Source: an uncultured Clostridium sp. (lineage in GTDB: Bacteria > Bacillota > Clostridia > TANB77 > CAG-508). From it: a DNA stretch of 54,361 nt. The notes beneath the pieces are model-generated. The model was not told the origin of the DNA. It saw nothing but the letters and a program-made list of their open reading frames with translations, and made no database searches. This document shows, piece by piece, positions 35,584-46,261 of this stretch. The DNA lies in assembly GCA_947575745.1 (NCBI GenBank), contig CANPOS010000008.1:1-54361 (forward strand), given 5' to 3'. A program made the translations under genes and the position numbers. Positions within the stretch are counted from its first letter, which is position 1, and every line of letters begins with the position of its first letter.

Positions 35584-37447
35584 ATCTTATAATTCCTCCT
35601 GCTTCATTTTCAAATACTATTTGTCCGCTTTCTAAAAATTTTTTCTCATCTAATTCGTTGTAATAGAAGCTCCTATTGAAATATACTATATAATCTACTC
35701 TTCCAATTTTTTGATATGCATACATTGCTTTTAAAGTTAATTTATCTTGTCCACTATAACTTGGTTCTTCAAAAAATGTATCATAATTTATATAGTCTAG
35801 CATTCCATATTCCCAGAATATTTGCTCTGAATCTGCCAAAAATTCTATTTTATCATTACTTAAATCTAAATTTTCTTTTACATATTCTAATATTTCAATT
35901 TCGTCTAAATTGTAATCTATTTCTCTTGTTTTTATAATTGTTTTATTTACTCCAAATATTTCTACTAAGTTAGAAATATTTTCATTTGGATTTCCTGGTC
36001 CTTTTCCAAGTGGTGCATCAGCAAACAGCATATTAAGAACTATTAAAACTATATAAAATCCCAGCAAACTATAAACTGTTGCCTTATTTTCTTCAAATAT
36101 ATACATTAATGCTTTAAAGTTAATATATATTAGCACTAACCATAATGCATAATAGTTTTTCATTAGGAAATATTCTGACACTTTTTCAAACTTTACTCCT
36201 AATGCTAATAAGCCTATAAATAATAATAGGCATACTAAAAATATCGTATCAAATGATAAAAGCTTCTTTTCTTTTTTCTTTTGATATATATAGTATATAA
36301 CAAGTGGTATAAATATCAAAGCATTTGAATAATAGTTTACATAGATATATCCATAAAGTTTAAAACTATTATTTAGAACATTAGAAGAAAAATCTAATGA
36401 ATTTTTTAAATTATTATATGCATCAATGTTAAGTATATTATATATCGTTGGTGCTAGATGATAAATATACCCTAAGAAAAATGGTATAAGTAAAGTTACT
36501 CCTAGCATTGTTATGTTTCTCTTACAGAATATTTTGCCATTTTTCTTTTTGCTATATATGCAAAAATATATCCAAAGTGCACTATATGTAAATGGTACAA
36601 ACATATAATATGAGCAGAAAACTGCAAAATTTAAAAGTGCAAATATTATTACATAAAATGGGAAACTTAGCTCTTCTTTTTCGAAGTAATGTATCATGTG
36701 TACTATTGCACCTAGTACTAAAATTCCTAAGCTCAAATACTCAAACCCAAACAGTAAACTATTTAGTGGATATCCCATAACATATATTAGACTTACTATT
36801 AGAGCTAGTATTTGTCCTTTTCTAGTCTTAGTAAATTTTTCTAGGGTAGAATACATAACAGTCCCTGTTACAAATAGTATGAATATCCCAAATCCTATAA
36901 ATATTTTATAGTTACTTATACTATCTGTAATCCCTTCAAAACATTGCATGATAATTCCACTATTTACATATGAGCCTATTTTTCTACCTTCAAAGGATCC
37001 ATATATATCACTTTTATATAAATTAAGTAAACTATCTTCTTCTGCAAATAATCTTGATGTCATATAATGAACTGCTGGATCTCCTGTTTCATATTTTATA
37101 TTAAAAGGAAGTCCAAAATTAAAATATGAAACTAAAAGTACAGCAAATAGTATTACTATTACTGCAATTATTCCGAATTTATCTATCTTATATTTTTGTT
37201 TTTCTTTTTTCTTTATAATAATTCCAAACATTATCCCTGCAAATATTAGATTTATAATGCTAAGATTTAAAAGTGTTGTTGGAATTTGTATAAAGTTTAT
37301 AACATAACAAATAAACGCATTATATGCAAGAAGAACAACTATTGTTATTCCTATAAAGCTTATTAAGTCTATCTCTTTTTCTGATTTTTTTATAATTATA
37401 AATCCAGCACATAAAAGTATTACTGATATTAAATATATTATTCCCAT
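35573..37447 (-). CDS. multispanning membrane protein, paralogue A
   Basis: The 624-residue protein has about 11-13 hydrophobic helices, a luminal-type loop near residues 115-165 (NIKYETGDPAVHYMTSRLF, IYGSFEGRKIGSYVNSGIIMQC), and a soluble C-terminal tail from about residue 490. It resembles membrane-embedded glycosyltransferases of the GT-C/oligosaccharyltransferase kind, with acidic residues in the first large loop, but no family is firmly identified. It is about 75 percent similar by eye to the next gene, a tandem duplication. It overlaps the lipoprotein gene by 11 bases. Confidence 0.6.
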   Translation of the reverse strand: MGIIYLISVILLCAGFIIIKKSEKEIDLISFIGITIVVLLAYNAFICYVINFIQIPTTLLNLSIINLIFAGIMFGIIIKKKEKQKYKIDKFGIIAVIVILFAVLLVSYFNFGLPFNIKYETGDPAVHYMTSRLFAEEDSLLNLYKSDIYGSFEGRKIGSYVNSGIIMQCFEGITDSISNYKIFIGFGIFILFVTGTVMYSTLEKFTKTRKGQILALIVSLIYVMGYPLNSLLFGFEYLSLGILVLGAIVHMIHYFEKEELSFPFYVIIFALLNFAVFCSYYMFVPFTYSALWIYFCIYSKKKNGKIFCKRNITMLGVTLLIPFFLGYIYHLAPTIYNILNIDAYNNLKNSLDFSSNVLNNSFKLYGYIYVNYYSNALIFIPLVIYYIYQKKKEKKLLSFDTIFLVCLLLFIGLLALGVKFEKVSEYFLMKNYYALWLVLIYINFKALMYIFEENKATVYSLLGFYIVLIVLNMLFADAPLGKGPGNPNENISNLVEIFGVNKTIIKTREIDYNLDEIEILEYVKENLDLSNDKIEFLADSEQIFWEYGMLDYINYDTFFEEPSYSGQDKLTLKAMYAYQKIGRVDYIVYFNRSFYYNELDEKKFLESGQIVFENEAGGIIRYEI

Positions 37448-37460
37448 TACTTTCCTCTCT

Positions 37461-39341
37461 TTAGTCTATATTATATTTTACTATTCCCCCTGCATTATTT
37501 TCAAAAATTATTTCTCCATTTTCAAATAGCACTTTTTCTAATATGTCTTTTGCATTTTGATAATAATAACACCTTTTAAAATATATCATATAATCTACCT
37601 TTTCTATCTTTTTATAAGCTGTCTGTGCTTTTTTTGTCATTTTATCTTGTTCGCTACCTTTAAATGTTTTAAATTCTTCGTCACAATTTATATAATTTAA
37701 CAGTCCATATTCCCAGAATATTTGCTCTGGATTTGCTATAAATTCTACTTCATCATTTTCTAAATCTAAGTTATTTTTTATATATTTTAATATTTCTATC
37801 TCTTCTAAGTTATAGTCAATTTCTCTTTCTTTTATAATCGTTTTGTTTACTCCAAATATTTCCATAAAATTTGCAATGTTTTCATTTGGATTTCCTGGTC
37901 CTTTTCCAAGTGGTGCATCTATTATTATTAGGTTAATAACTATTAAAAATATATAAGCTCCTATTATAATGTAAGGTTTTATTATATCTTTTTCAAATAT
38001 ATACATTAAAGCTTTAAAGTTAATATATATCATTATTAACCATAAAGCATAATAGTTTTTCATTAAAAAGTACTCTGATACTTTTTCTAGTTTTAGTCCT
38101 ATTGCTAATACACCTATAAATAATAGTAAAAATGTTAAAAATATTGTATCAAAACATAAAAATTCTTTTTCTTTTATTTTTCTGTAAATATAATATATTA
38201 CTAATGGAATTAGTAATAAGGCATTAGAATAGTAATTTACATAGATATACCCATAAAGTATAAAATGATTGTTTAGAATATTTGATGAATGTCCAAGTAT
38301 ATCTTCAAAATTATTATTTGGAGCAAATATATTATATAACTTTGGTGCCAAATGATATATATACCCAAGTAAAAATGGTAAAAGCAAAGTTACTGTTAGC
38401 ATTATTATATTTTTCTTACAGAATATTTTTCCATTTTTCTTTTTGCTATATATGCAAAAATATATCCAAAGTGCACTATATGTAAATGGTACAAACATAT
38501 AGTATGAGCAAAATACTTCAAAACTTAAAAGTGCAAATATTATTACAAAAAAAAGAAATTTTAGTTCTTCTTTTTCAAAATAATATATCATGTGTACTAT
38601 TGTTCCTAGTACTAAAATTCCTAGGCTTAAATACTCAAACCCAAATAATAAGCTATTTAGTGGATACCCCATAACATATATTAGACTTACAATTAATGCT
38701 ACTATCTTGCTTCCCATCTTTTTTGTAAATTTCTCTAGGGTAGAGTACATAATATATCCTGTCATAAATAGTATGAATATCCCAAATCCTATAAATATTT
38801 TATAGTTACTTATGCTATCTGTAATCCCTTCAAGACATTGCATGATAATTCCACTGTTTACATATGAACCTATCTTTCTTCCTGTAAATCCTCCATGTAC
38901 TTCGTCTCTATATAAATTAAGTAAACTTTTTTCTGTTTTGAAGATTTCTGATGTTCTATAATGAATTGCTGGATCTCCTGATTCATATTTTATGTTAAAA
39001 GGAAATCCAAAGTTAAGGTAAGATACCAAAAGTGTTGCGAGTAATATGATTAATACTGCTACTATTCCAAATTTGTCTATTTTATATTTTTGTCTTTCCT
39101 TTTTCTTTATAATAATTCCAAACATTATTCCTGCAAATATTAGATTTATAATGCTAAGATTTAATAATGTAGTTGGAATTTGTACAAAGTTTATAACATA
39201 ACAAATAAATGCATTATATGCAAGAAGTACTACTATTGTTATTCCTATAAAGCTTATTAAATCTAATTCTTTTTCTGATTTTTTTATAGCTATAAATCCA
39301 ACACTTAAAAGTATTACTGATACTAAATATATTATCCCCAT
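37461..39341 (-). CDS. multispanning membrane protein, paralogue B
   Basis: Tandem paralogue of the gene at 35573. I chose ATG 39341 (MGIIYLVSVILLSVG) because GGAGG lies five bases upstream and the paralogue begins identically; an in-frame start at 39353 is possible. Loop residues ESGDPAIHYRTSEIFKTEKSLLNLYRDE and GRKIGSYVNSGIIMQCLEGITDS are shared. The function is probably a GT-C-type glycosyl or lipid-linked transfer. The soluble tail ends NNAGGIVKYNID. Confidence 0.6.
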   Translation of the reverse strand: MGIIYLVSVILLSVGFIAIKKSEKELDLISFIGITIVVLLAYNAFICYVINFVQIPTTLLNLSIINLIFAGIMFGIIIKKKERQKYKIDKFGIVAVLIILLATLLVSYLNFGFPFNIKYESGDPAIHYRTSEIFKTEKSLLNLYRDEVHGGFTGRKIGSYVNSGIIMQCLEGITDSISNYKIFIGFGIFILFMTGYIMYSTLEKFTKKMGSKIVALIVSLIYVMGYPLNSLLFGFEYLSLGILVLGTIVHMIYYFEKEELKFLFFVIIFALLSFEVFCSYYMFVPFTYSALWIYFCIYSKKKNGKIFCKKNIIMLTVTLLLPFLLGYIYHLAPKLYNIFAPNNNFEDILGHSSNILNNHFILYGYIYVNYYSNALLLIPLVIYYIYRKIKEKEFLCFDTIFLTFLLLFIGVLAIGLKLEKVSEYFLMKNYYALWLIMIYINFKALMYIFEKDIIKPYIIIGAYIFLIVINLIIIDAPLGKGPGNPNENIANFMEIFGVNKTIIKEREIDYNLEEIEILKYIKNNLDLENDEVEFIANPEQIFWEYGLLNYINCDEEFKTFKGSEQDKMTKKAQTAYKKIEKVDYMIYFKRCYYYQNAKDILEKVLFENGEIIFENNAGGIVKYNID

Positions 39342-39356
39342 TATTTCCTCCACATT

Positions 39357-40884
39357 TTAGGCATGTGTATATACATCAAATATTTCGACACTATCAATAT
39401 GTTCAAAGTTCTCTTTCACATGATTTATTACATTTGTTGGTAATTGCCAATTTTTAGAGTATCCATCTTGTAATACTAATAATATAACATTTTCTTTTGC
39501 TTCTAAATCTTCTATTATTCCGCTTCTCTCCCTTTGCTCCAAAGTTTCCTACATTAAACATATCATAATCTTTGTTATATTCACTTGTTGGTATCATATA
39601 AACTGCTGCCATCGAATCTAGCATGTATACTGTTTTTCCTTCTTCTTTTTTATCTAACATATATTTATCAACTATATCTATTCTCGTTTTTAAGCCTTCA
39701 TTAGTCGTAATATATTTGAAGTGATTTAAGTACTCTTGATTATTTAATTTTACGAAATAGTTTGTCATGAATAATAAGCTTATTCCCATATATCCAATAA
39801 ATGATAATACTGATACAGCTTCTACAAAAGTTTTTAGAATAAATTTTAGTTTGTCTTTATTTTTTATTCTCAAAAAGTATGTAACTACTTCATAAAATAA
39901 GTATACTATTGTTAAAATTATACATATCGTACCTATTGCAAAATGGTTTTTATCTGATATAGGGTAAATAATACAAAAAGCTGCTAAGTCATATACCATA
40001 AAAATACGTATATTCTTACTCCATCTTTTATCTATTATACTGTTTTGAGTTAGTGTAAATATGCTTATTGTAATAAATGTAACTAGTGCTAATGGCATTA
40101 GATATGCTAATGCTTCATATCTTCCTCCGTCCATAAGTCTTCCATATGGTACTGTATTTGAGAATGTTTTTATTCCGAACTATCGCATAATCTATAAATT
40201 CTGCCCAAATATTATTGTATGTTAAATATATTGCAAAAACTAGTAATGGAATTAGGATACCTATTAGTCTTACTCCTAAAACTTTCAAATAGCTTTTTAT
40301 ATCTTCTCTTTTTCTAATTTCTAATATTTTATACCCTGCAAATGCAACTGCTAAAACTAGTCCTGTTGATTGTTTGAATAATATTGTACTTCCTGCTAAT
40401 ATTCCGCAAAAGCATTTCTTTTTTTATATCCAAATATAGACTTTCTTTTTTATTCTTTAATTCTATATATAGTAAAATTAGGGTAATTAATAGCACTGTC
40501 CAATTGTAATCATAGCAAAACACATTTGAATACATATAATATATTCCGCAAAATTGTTAGTACTGTTACTCCTTTATTTACTTTTATTTCATTTAATATT
40601 TTATAGGACATAAATAGTATTGTTGCAATTTCAAAAACCTCTGCAATTCTTAATACTACCATCTCGTCTCCAAAAATTTTTAAGAATATTGCTGATACCA
40701 TTGAAAAAAGCGGAGTAATTATTATGCTAAAGTCTTTATATGGTAACAGCCCATTTAACATACATCTTGCAAAATTATATACCCACATCTCGTCAAGATT
40801 TGCTAGTTCTTGTATAAATACATTTCCACTTACAATTATTACTAAACCTAAAAATAATCCTATATTTTTTAGTTGTTTTCTCAT
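39357..40884 (-). CDS. GT-C-like membrane glycosyltransferase (four +1 shifts)
   Basis: The composite has 507 residues and about ten hydrophobic helices. It starts MRKQLKNIGLFLGLVIIVSG; the first loop has LANLDEMWVYNFARCMLNGLLPYKDFSI, whose Asp-Glu fits the catalytic acid motif of ArnT/PMT-type GT-C enzymes. Extra C bases are at 40548 (VTVLTIL/GIYYMYSNVF), 40406 (EMLL/GILAGSTILFKQST), 40177 (DYAIV/GIKTFSNTVPYGR) and 39522 (GAKGEK/GIIEDLEAKENVI). The segments are 112, 47, 76 and 218 codons before the tail. This is the largest number of sites in one gene here. It sits in the operon right after ruvB and could glycosylate a surface component. Confidence 0.75.
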
Positions 40885-40898
40885 GTTTTTCTCCTAAA

Positions 40899-41905
40899 TT
40901 AATTTTCATACTTGTATCCGTAGATGCGCATAAGCATCAGGAAGCACAATTCTTCCTCTTAATGTACGTGATAAAAATCCTATTTGTATAAGATATGGCT
41001 CATATACATCTTCTATTGTGTCTGCTTCTTCTCCTATTGTTGCGGCTATTGTTTCTATTCCGCACTGGTCCACCTTTGTATTTTTCTATCATAGTTTCTA
41101 GCATTTTTCTATCAATATCGTCTAATCCTAATTCATCAATTTCAAGACTTCCAAGTGCTATTTTTGCAATTTTTAGGTTTATATTGCCATCTCCTAAAAC
41201 TAATGCATAATCTCTTACTCTTTTTAGAATTCTATTTGCTATTCTTGGGGTTCCTCTTGATCTTCTCGCAATTTCTTCTGCTGCTATATCTTCTATTTCT
41301 ATTTCTAATATTTTTGCTGATCTTTTTACAATTGTTGTTAGTTCTTCTGTATTATATAATTCTAATCTTGATATAATTCCAAATCTATCTCTTAATGGTG
41401 TTGTAAGTGAACCTGCTTTTGTCGTAGCTCCTATTAAAGTAAATTTTGGTAAGTCAAGCCTTATTGATCTTGCACTTGGTCCTTTTCCAATTATTATATC
41501 TAATGTGTAATCTTCTAGTGCTGGATATAATATTTCTTCTACACTTTTATTTAATCTATGTATTTCATCTATGAATAAAACATCAAATTCTGAAAGATTT
41601 GTAAGTAATGCCGCCAAATCTCCTGGCTTTTCTATTGCTGGCCCTGAGGTTATTTTTATATTTGAGTTCATTTCATTTGATATAATGTTTGAAAGAGTAG
41701 TCTTTCCAAGTCCTGGTGGGCCATATAAAAGGATATGATCAAGAGGCTCACCTCTTTTTTTGGCTGCCTCTATATATATCTTCATATTTTCTTTTACTTT
41801 AGTTTGTCCTATATATTCTTCTAAAGTCTTTGGTCTTAAAGACCTTTCCATTCTTTCTTCTTCTATTCCTTCAAGTTCTGGTCTAATTACACTATTTTCT
41901 TCCAA
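40899..41905 (-). CDS. ruvB: Holliday junction branch-migration helicase RuvB (two +1 shifts)
   Basis: RuvB is the AAA+ motor of the RuvAB complex. The composite has 334 residues, the usual length. TTG 41905 follows GGAGG by nine bases. Motifs: [12 protein letters not shown], Walker [12 protein letters not shown], Walker [20 protein letters not shown] and RDRFGI. After residue 281 (KYKGGPV) an extra C at 41062 precedes [30 protein letters not shown], the winged-helix DNA-binding domain. After residue 328 (AYAHL) a second extra C at 40920 gives GYKYEN, matching the family ending HLG. Without the second shift the protein would end in RIQV, nearly as long, so that shift is less demanding. RuvA is not in the window. 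Confidence 0.92.
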
Positions 41906-41922
41906 AATGTAAACCTCCAAAT

Positions 41923-42673
41923 TTACTTATTGTTTAACTTACTTCTTGATTTTACCGCTTCGTATATAACAATCCCTGCTGATACTGATGCATTAAGTGA
42001 ACTTATTTTTCCATTCATTGGAATCTTTACTGAAAAATCACAATTTTCTTTTGTGAGTCTACTCATGCCGTTTTCCTTCATTTCCAATTACTATTGCTAT
42101 TGGCATTGTATAATCTTGGTTGTAGTAGATTGTATCTGTATCCATATCTGTTCCACATATCCAAACTCCATTATCCTTTAGATATTGAATTGTATCATTT
42201 ATGTTATTTACTCTTGCTATCTTCATATATTCTACCGCACCTGCTGATGTCTTACTTACTGTTGCATTAACAGCTACTGCTCTTCTTTTTGGTATAATTA
42301 CTCCATGTACTCCTGCTGTTTCCGCTGTTCTAATTATTGAGCCGAGATTATGTGGATCTTCTATTCCATCCAATATCAGTATAAATGGCTCTTCTTGTCT
42401 AATTTTTGCTTCTTCTAAAATGTCTTCCACCTCTACATATTCAAATGGTGGAACTATTGCAATTATTCCTTGGTGGTTGTTTGATGTTGCCATTTCGTCT
42501 AATTTTCTTTTTTGTACTTCTACTATAACTATTCCTTTTGATTTTGCTTTTCCAATCGCTTTCATTATTGAGCCATGTTTTTCTCCTGCTTGTACAAATA
42601 TTTTATTTATATCTTTATTGCTTTCTAATAATTCTAATACAGCATTTCTACCTTCTACTTGATTTTCTTCCAT
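41923..42673 (-). CDS. rlmB: 23S rRNA 2'-O-methyltransferase RlmB/TrmH family (one +1 shift)
   Basis: This SPOUT-class enzyme methylates a 2'-hydroxyl in rRNA (Gm2251 in the E. coli homologue). The composite has 249 residues: [44 protein letters not shown], then [11 protein letters not shown], an extra C at 42070, [48 protein letters not shown] is the SAM-binding knot motif and is split exactly at the site. This site is C-GGC, so A after CGG is not required. It is the first gene of the long ruvB operon. Confidence 0.92.
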
Positions 42674-42698
42674 TTTTAACCCTTTCTTTCTAGATTGC

Positions 42699-42728
42699 AT
42701 TATATCATAACTAATGTCTATAAAACAA
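42699..42728 (-). promoter_or_regulatory. promoter of rlmB-ruvB operon
   Basis: TTGTTT (42728-42723) and TATAAT (42704-42699) are 18 bases apart on the minus strand, about 25 bases before the rlmB start. Confidence 0.5.
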
Positions 42729-42768
42729 GTGTTAGGATAAAATCCGTAAAGGATGTGTTATAATTGTG

Positions 42769-43027
42769 TTACTAGTCAGTTATTTGCAATTACTATATAA
42801 CAAATAAAATATATAAAGAAACGTTACACTCGCTTGTCAATACAGCTTTTAAGAAATTGTAATGATAGAAAATGCGCCTCTTTCACTTTGTAAGATTTAT
42901 TTCATAAATCTACGTGAACATCCCTCATTTTCTATCTAACAATTTCTACAAAACCTTCCAATCCAACGCTCTTTACACTTATTTTTATATATTTTATTTG
43001 TTTTTTTATTTTAAGGCTGACTAGTAA
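42769..43027. repeat. 259-bp element with nested inverted repeats
   Basis: The outer arms TTACTAGTCAG and CTGACTAGTAA are perfect. Next come CAAATAAAATATATAAA and TTTATATATTTTATTTG (17-base perfect pair), then AGAAATTGTAATGATAGAAAATG with CATTTTCTATC-AACAATTTCT. The centre has GTAAGATTTAT/ATAAATCTAC. There is no coding frame. It could be a MITE or a structured RNA gene. It lies between spoVS and rlmB. Confidence 0.65.
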
Positions 43028-43033
43028 TGCGTT

Positions 43034-43060
43034 AAAAAAGACAGCCTTTTAGGCTGCCAA
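43034..43060 (-). terminator. terminator of spoVS
   Basis: GGCAGCC and GGCTGTC form a stem with loop TAAAA, followed on the minus strand by TTTTTT. Confidence 0.75.
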
Positions 43061-43071
43061 CGTTATATAAT

Positions 43072-43336
43072 TTAGTTTCTTGATTCTACAAGAATCTTAA
43101 TTCCGAGTTCTATCTTCACCTTCTACCTCAACTTCCGCAAAAGCTGGTACACATACTAAATCCACTCCTGATGGCGCTACAAATCCTCTTGCGATTGCCA
43201 CTGCCTTAATTGCTTGGTTCAATGCTCCTGCTCCAATTGCCTGCATTTCTGCTTTGTTACTTTCTTTTACCAAACCAGCAATTGCTCCTGCCACTGAATT
43301 TGGATTTGATTTTGATGAGATTTTTAAAACTTCCAT
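43072..43336 (-). CDS. spoVS: stage V sporulation protein S (one +1 shift)
   Basis: SpoVS is a small Alba-like nucleic-acid-binding regulator of sporulation. The composite is 87 residues from ATG 43336 (MEVLKISSKSNPNSVAGAIAGL), eight bases after AGAGGAGG. The core is AIGAGALNQAIKAVAIARGFVAPSGVDLVCVPAFAEVEVEGEDRT, followed by the extra C at 43105 and GIKILVESRN. The family ends in ERTAIKLIVEPR-type sequence, which the shifted frame restores. It is the third gene of rny-ymdB-spoVS. Confidence 0.93.
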
Positions 43337-43474
43337 TGTTTGTGCCTCCTCTAATTTATTTTTTTGTTTCATTTGAACATTACTATTTATATTACATTTA
43401 AGTCACAAAGTCTAGTACTTTTTGGTAAAAAGTGGAAGTTTCGTACGTTAAAAAAGTATATTTTTCGACTTTTT

Positions 43475-44245
43475 TTAACGATTAATTCTCGTAATTTTTT
43501 TTGTTTTACAAGTTTCGTCATCAATTTCAAATATAACTCCATTTAACATAGTATCTCCTTGAGCTACTCTATATCTTTCTGGAATTGTTGTAACAAATCT
43601 TTTTAGTGATGCTGATATATCCATTCCTATTACTGATTCTTTTGGTCCTGTCATTCCTACATCTGTTATATATCCTGTTCCTTCTTTTGAAATTCTCTCA
43701 TCTGCTGTTTGCACATGTGTATGTGTTCCGAATAATGCTGTAATTTTTCCATCTAAATAGTAACTCATAGCTATTTTCTCAGCAGTCGCTTCTGCATGGA
43801 AATCTATTATAATTATATCTGCTTTTTCTTTTATTTCACCTAAAATCTCGTCTGCTTTTAAAAATGGATTTTCTGATTGTACATTCATATCAGTTCTACC
43901 TATTAAATTAATTACAGCTATTTTTTTATTATTTGCTTCATATATTCCATATCCTTTTCCTGGAACTCCTTTTGGATAATTTGCAGGTCTTATTAGTTTT
44001 TTAGCGTCTATAAATGTAAATATATCTCTCTTTCCCCATGTATGATTTCCCATTGTTACAACGTCCACGCCAGCATTTATTATCCCATCAAATAACTTTT
44101 TTATAATTCCCATCCCATCTGCTACATTTTCTCCATTAACTATTGTAAAATCTATATTATTTTCTTCTTTTATTTTTCCTATTTCTGTTTCTAGTTTTTT
44201 AAAGCCACTCTCTCCAACTAAATCTCCTATAACTAATATCTTCAT
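43475..44245 (-). CDS. ymdB: YmdB-family metallophosphoesterase
   Basis: YmdB hydrolyses 2',3'-cyclic nucleotides in Bacillus and influences biofilm and motility decisions. The 256-residue protein shows GDLVGESG, NGENVADGMGI, TMGNHTWGKRDI (metal-binding), IDFHAEATAEKIAMSYYLDG and GTHTHVQTADERI. The order is as in the family. It lies between rny and spoVS. Its one CGGA is read as TTC GGA. Confidence 0.93.
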   Translation of the reverse strand: MKILVIGDLVGESGFKKLETEIGKIKEENNIDFTIVNGENVADGMGIIKKLFDGIINAGVDVVTMGNHTWGKRDIFTFIDAKKLIRPANYPKGVPGKGYGIYEANNKKIAVINLIGRTDMNVQSENPFLKADEILGEIKEKADIIIIDFHAEATAEKIAMSYYLDGKITALFGTHTHVQTADERISKEGTGYITDVGMTGPKESVIGMDISASLKRFVTTIPERYRVAQGDTMLNGVIFEIDDETCKTKKITRINR

Positions 44246-44287
44246 ATGTTTTCCTCCTCGAATTATATAATACTATAATTTGAGCAA

Positions 44288-44335
44288 TAAATCAACTAAA
44301 AAATACCAGATGCTAAAAATAACACCTGGTATTTT
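44288..44335. terminator. terminator after rny
   Basis: AAATACCAG pairs with CTGGTATTT around an A-rich loop, followed by T-rich sequence. It ends the rny transcript on the minus strand. Confidence 0.65.
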
Positions 44336-44342
44336 AATTTTT

Positions 44343-45887
44343 TTATTTTGCATATTCAATTGCTCTTGATTCTCTTATAACATTTACTTTTATTTGTCCT
44401 GGATAATCCATTTCGCTTTCTACTTTCTTTGCAATGTCTCTAGCCATTATTGTTATTCCTGCTTCTGAAACTTTTTCAGGTTTAACAATTATTCTAACTT
44501 CACGTCCTGCTTGTATTGCAAATGATTTATCAACACCTTCAAATGAGTCTGCAATTTCTTCTAGTTTCTCTAATCTCTTTATGTAGGCTTCTAATGTTTC
44601 ACGTCTTGCTCCTGGGCGAGATGCTGAAATTGCATCTGCAGCTTGTACAAGAACTGCTTCTAAAGTTTGTGGTTCTACATCTTCATGGTGTGCTTCTACT
44701 GCATTTATTACTAATGGATTTTCTTTGAATTTTTTAAGTATTTCTACTCCTATTTCTACGTGTGTTCCTTCCATGTCATGGTCTAATGCTTTTCCTATAT
44801 CATGTAAAAGTCCTGCTCTTGCAGCTCTTTTACTATCTAATCCTAGTTCTTCTGCCATAATTCTAGCAAGGTTAGATACTTCTATAGAGTGATTTAATAC
44901 ATTTTGTCCATAACTTGTTCTATATTTTAGCTTTCCTATTAGTTTTACAAGTTCAAGATTTAATCCCATAACTCCTGTCTCAAGAGTAGCTCTTTCTCCT
45001 TCTGATTTAATTGTTTCTGCAACTTGTTCTTTTGCCTTCTCTACCATTTCTTCAATTTTTGCGGGATGTATTCTTCCATCTTCTATTAATTTTTCAAGTG
45101 CTATTTTTGCAACTTCTCTTCTTAATGGATCAAAACCTGATAAGACAACTGCTTCTGGTGTATCATCTATAATTAGGTCTATTCCAGTTAATGTCTCTAA
45201 TGCTTTTATATTTCTACCTTCTCTACCAATAATTCTTCCTTTCATTTCATCACTTGGAAGTGCAACTATTGATACAGTAGTTTCTGAAGTGTGATCTGCT
45301 GCACATTTTTGAATAGAATAAGTAAGTACTTCTCTAGCATTTTTTGCTGCTTCTTCTTTAGCATTTTCTGTTATTTCTTTAATTAATGCAGCTTTTTCGT
45401 TAGTCATTTGCTTATCAAGTTCTGCTAGAATTCTTGCTTTTGCTTCTTCTTCTGTTAAGCCTGATATTCTTTGAAGCTCCTCCATTTCCTTTGATATAAG
45501 TTCTTGCAATTCATTTTTTTTATTCTCTGCTTCTTGCATTCTTCTTTCAATGTCTTTTTCTTTTTTCTCGAAATTCTCTGACCTTTTATCAAGGTTTTCT
45601 TCTTTTTGAATAAGTCTTTTCTCTTGAGCTTGTACTTCGCCTCTTCTTTCCCTAATCTCTCTATCTAGCTCGTTTCTGGCTTGCATAATTTCTTCTTTAG
45701 CTTTAAATATTTCTTCTTTTTTTATATTTTCAGCTTCTTTATTTGCAAGTTCTAATAGTCTTTTTGCTTCACTTTCTGCTCCTGATATTTTTGATTCAGC
45801 AATTTTTTTTCTAATTATTACACCTATTGGAATAAATATTATTCCTGAGATTAGGACAGTGGCGATTATGGTTATAATATTGTCCAT
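44343..45887 (-). CDS. rny: ribonuclease Y
   Basis: RNase Y is the membrane-anchored endonuclease that starts much of mRNA decay in Firmicutes. The 514-residue protein has one N-terminal helix ([22 protein letters not shown]), a long coiled coil to about residue 200, a KH domain ([25 protein letters not shown]) and an HD domain ([25 protein letters not shown]). It is intact and has no CGG codon. Overlapping TTGACA promoters lie upstream at 45967-46002. Confidence 0.97.
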   Translation of the reverse strand: MDNIITIIATVLISGIIFIPIGVIIRKKIAESKISGAESEAKRLLELANKEAENIKKEEIFKAKEEIMQARNELDREIRERRGEVQAQEKRLIQKEENLDKRSENFEKKEKDIERRMQEAENKKNELQELISKEMEELQRISGLTEEEAKARILAELDKQMTNEKAALIKEITENAKEEAAKNAREVLTYSIQKCAADHTSETTVSIVALPSDEMKGRIIGREGRNIKALETLTGIDLIIDDTPEAVVLSGFDPLRREVAKIALEKLIEDGRIHPAKIEEMVEKAKEQVAETIKSEGERATLETGVMGLNLELVKLIGKLKYRTSYGQNVLNHSIEVSNLARIMAEELGLDSKRAARAGLLHDIGKALDHDMEGTHVEIGVEILKKFKENPLVINAVEAHHEDVEPQTLEAVLVQAADAISASRPGARRETLEAYIKRLEKLEEIADSFEGVDKSFAIQAGREVRIIVKPEKVSEAGITIMARDIAKKVESEMDYPGQIKVNVIRESRAIEYAK

Positions 45888-45966
45888 AAATTCTACCTCT
45901 TTCCTATTTAATTTTCAATGTACAGATAATATATATAGCTAATTATTTTAGAATATATTTTAACTT

Positions 45967-46002
45967 ACTATAATATTTTATCATATTATTGTCAACTGTC
46001 AA
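45967..46002 (-). promoter_or_regulatory. two overlapping promoters of rny
   Basis: One reading is TTGACA (45995-45990), 17 bases, TATAGT (45972-45967). A second TTGACA (46002-45997) with TAAAAT 16 bases on is also present. Both point toward rny. Confidence 0.65.
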
Positions 46003-46058
46003 GGGTTTTGGAAGAATTTGTGTGGGATTTTGTTGAATATATCTATTATTTGTTTCAT

Positions 46059-46190
46059 TTACTTCCGTTTAACTTCTTCTTCACTTATACATTCTTCTAA
46101 TGTCTCTTTTAACCCTTTTATTATATCTTCTTTTAGTTTTTGATTTAAGTTTATATATGTATCTTCTCTTATACTATTTACTTTTGACAT
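46059..46190 (-). CDS. small acidic helical protein (near-terminal CGG)
   Basis: The 43-residue protein starts MSKVNSIREDTYINLNQKLK and continues with ETLEECISEEEVK. AAGGAG lies seven bases before ATG 46190. The third-last codon is CGG (46067-46065): the zero frame ends RK, a +1 shift would end GSK four bases later. It is helical and charged and not assigned to a family. The good ribosome site makes it likely to be translated. Confidence 0.55.
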   Translation of the reverse strand: MSKVNSIREDTYINLNQKLKEDIIKGLKETLEECISEEEVKRK

Positions 46191-46221
46191 TTTCTAACTC
46201 CTTTTTATTTAATTTTATTAT

Positions 46222-46258
46222 AAAAGCAATTGCACTGCAAGTTGCAATTGCTTTTTTT
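46222..46258. terminator. bidirectional terminator
   Basis: AAAAGCAATTGCA pairs with TGCAATTGCTTTTTTT. It ends the small gene at 46262 on the minus strand and has a T-run on the plus strand too. Confidence 0.7.
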
Positions 46259-46261
46259 AGA

